Positions 63,629 through 64,000 of a DNA stretch of 64,000 nucleotides are shown here, piece by piece. This DNA is from UBA7803 sp041395905 (GTDB lineage Bacteria > Pseudomonadota > Gammaproteobacteria > Pseudomonadales > Azotimanducaceae): NCBI GenBank assembly GCA_041395905.1, contig JAWKZP010000012.1, forward strand, positions 106,722 to 170,721, in the 5' to 3' direction. Position 1 is the first letter of the stretch. Each line of letters begins with the position of its first letter. A program made the position numbers and the translations under genes. A model generated the notes under the pieces. The model was not told where the DNA came from. It was given only the letters and a program-made list of their open reading frames with translations, and did not search any database.

Positions 63629-64000
63629 CTACAGCAGCAGGCCTATCGCCGCCCCCACGTAGACCAAAAGTACGATGAAGCTTTCGAATCCCATCCGCGC
63701 AATCCCGTAACGCTCCCGCCGCAGCAGGCCCAGCAGCAGTATGCCGGTGAGCAGAATGGCGATCGCGCTCCAGACGAGCTGCTGACCCGTGACGGCGTGG
63801 TAGATGGATCCGTCCCGGTACGTAACGTCGGCGGCAGCGATGACCATGACGTTGAAGCAATTGGTGCCGAGAATGTTCCCCACGGCCAGCGTCAGCGCGC
63901 CATAGCGGATCGCGGCGAGCGTGGTCACCAGTTCGGGCAGCGAAGTAAACACGGCGGTGAGCAGCGTGCCGACGAGGGTCTGGGACAGCGACGTCCTCTC
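63629..64000 (-). CDS. Cation/Ca2+ exchanger (CaCA family), C-terminal part, 5' end outside the window
   Basis: The frame is open from the right window edge to a stop at 63629 (123 codons). It carries one alpha-repeat motif of Na+/Ca2+ exchangers: VGTLLTAVFTSLPELVTTLA, then TLAVGNILGTNCFNVMVIAA. Helices follow to VYVGAAIGLLL. A GTG at 63952 lies inside the motif and is not the start. The repeat's acidic Glu (SLPEL) and Asn (GTN) are present. It probably exports Ca2+ or a similar cation. Confidence 0.88.
   Translation of the reverse strand, partial: ERTSLSQTLVGTLLTAVFTSLPELVTTLAAIRYGALTLAVGNILGTNCFNVMVIAAADVTYRDGSIYHAVTGQQLVWSAIAILLTGILLLGLLRRERYGIARMGFESFIVLLVYVGAAIGLLL

Overview
The window is a stretch of a high-GC Gram-negative chromosome, most likely from a free-living gammaproteobacterium. 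The evidence is the envelope gene set (AsmA, BamA-type surface antigens, a PlpD-like patatin autotransporter, a YcbB-type L,D-transpeptidase, DUF3313 lipoprotein, DUF481 and DUF2860 barrels), a MscK-like channel, a membrane-bound EAL phosphodiesterase, and catabolic genes common in environmental proteobacteria (type B carboxylesterase, carboxymuconolactone decarboxylase family, SDR, luciferase-like oxidoreductases, DUF3604, DUF1214). I cannot name the genus. I see no phage, IS element, CRISPR array or plasmid gene.

Region 1 (1-13.7 kb) is devoted to large exported proteins. It holds a partial helical protein ending in a tachylectin-like propeller start, a tRNA-Ala(CGC), and two divergently transcribed giant secreted proteins (about 2,200 and 1,639 aa) built from calcium-binding thrombospondin type 3 repeats plus NHL, cadherin-like, PKD, seven RCC1 and LamG-like modules. 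The two giants end in the same short Cys/Leu-rich tail, which looks like an undescribed C-terminal processing or anchoring signal.

Region 2 (13.8-31 kb) is mainly metabolic. It has a carboxylesterase; an SDR, alpha/beta-hydrolase and CMD operon in which the hydrolase has Ala in place of the nucleophilic Ser; a GST broken by an in-frame stop; a cupredoxin, outer-membrane protein and GGDEF/EAL operon; a secreted class 3 lipase; DUF819 and EamA transporters; a luciferase-like oxidoreductase; and an aspartoacylase-like metallopeptidase.

Region 3 (31-56.5 kb) is an envelope region: AsmA, small periplasmic proteins, at least eight predicted outer-membrane beta-barrels, DUF3604, a MscS/MscK channel, an AraC regulator, an L,D-transpeptidase with a coupled membrane hydrolase, the PlpD-like patatin and a DUF3313 lipoprotein.

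Region 4 (56.4-64 kb) mixes intact genes (F420-type oxidoreductase, serine hydrolase, TspO, universal stress protein, a partial cation/Ca2+ exchanger) with a dense set of decayed genes: RND/HpnN-like, glycosyltransferase, CPBP protease and DUF2269-like. Most carry internal deletions and frameshifts. Together with a GST, a DUF1214 tail, an EamA scrap and a PpiC-like N-terminus elsewhere, these suggest ongoing deletional gene loss or, less likely, assembly problems.
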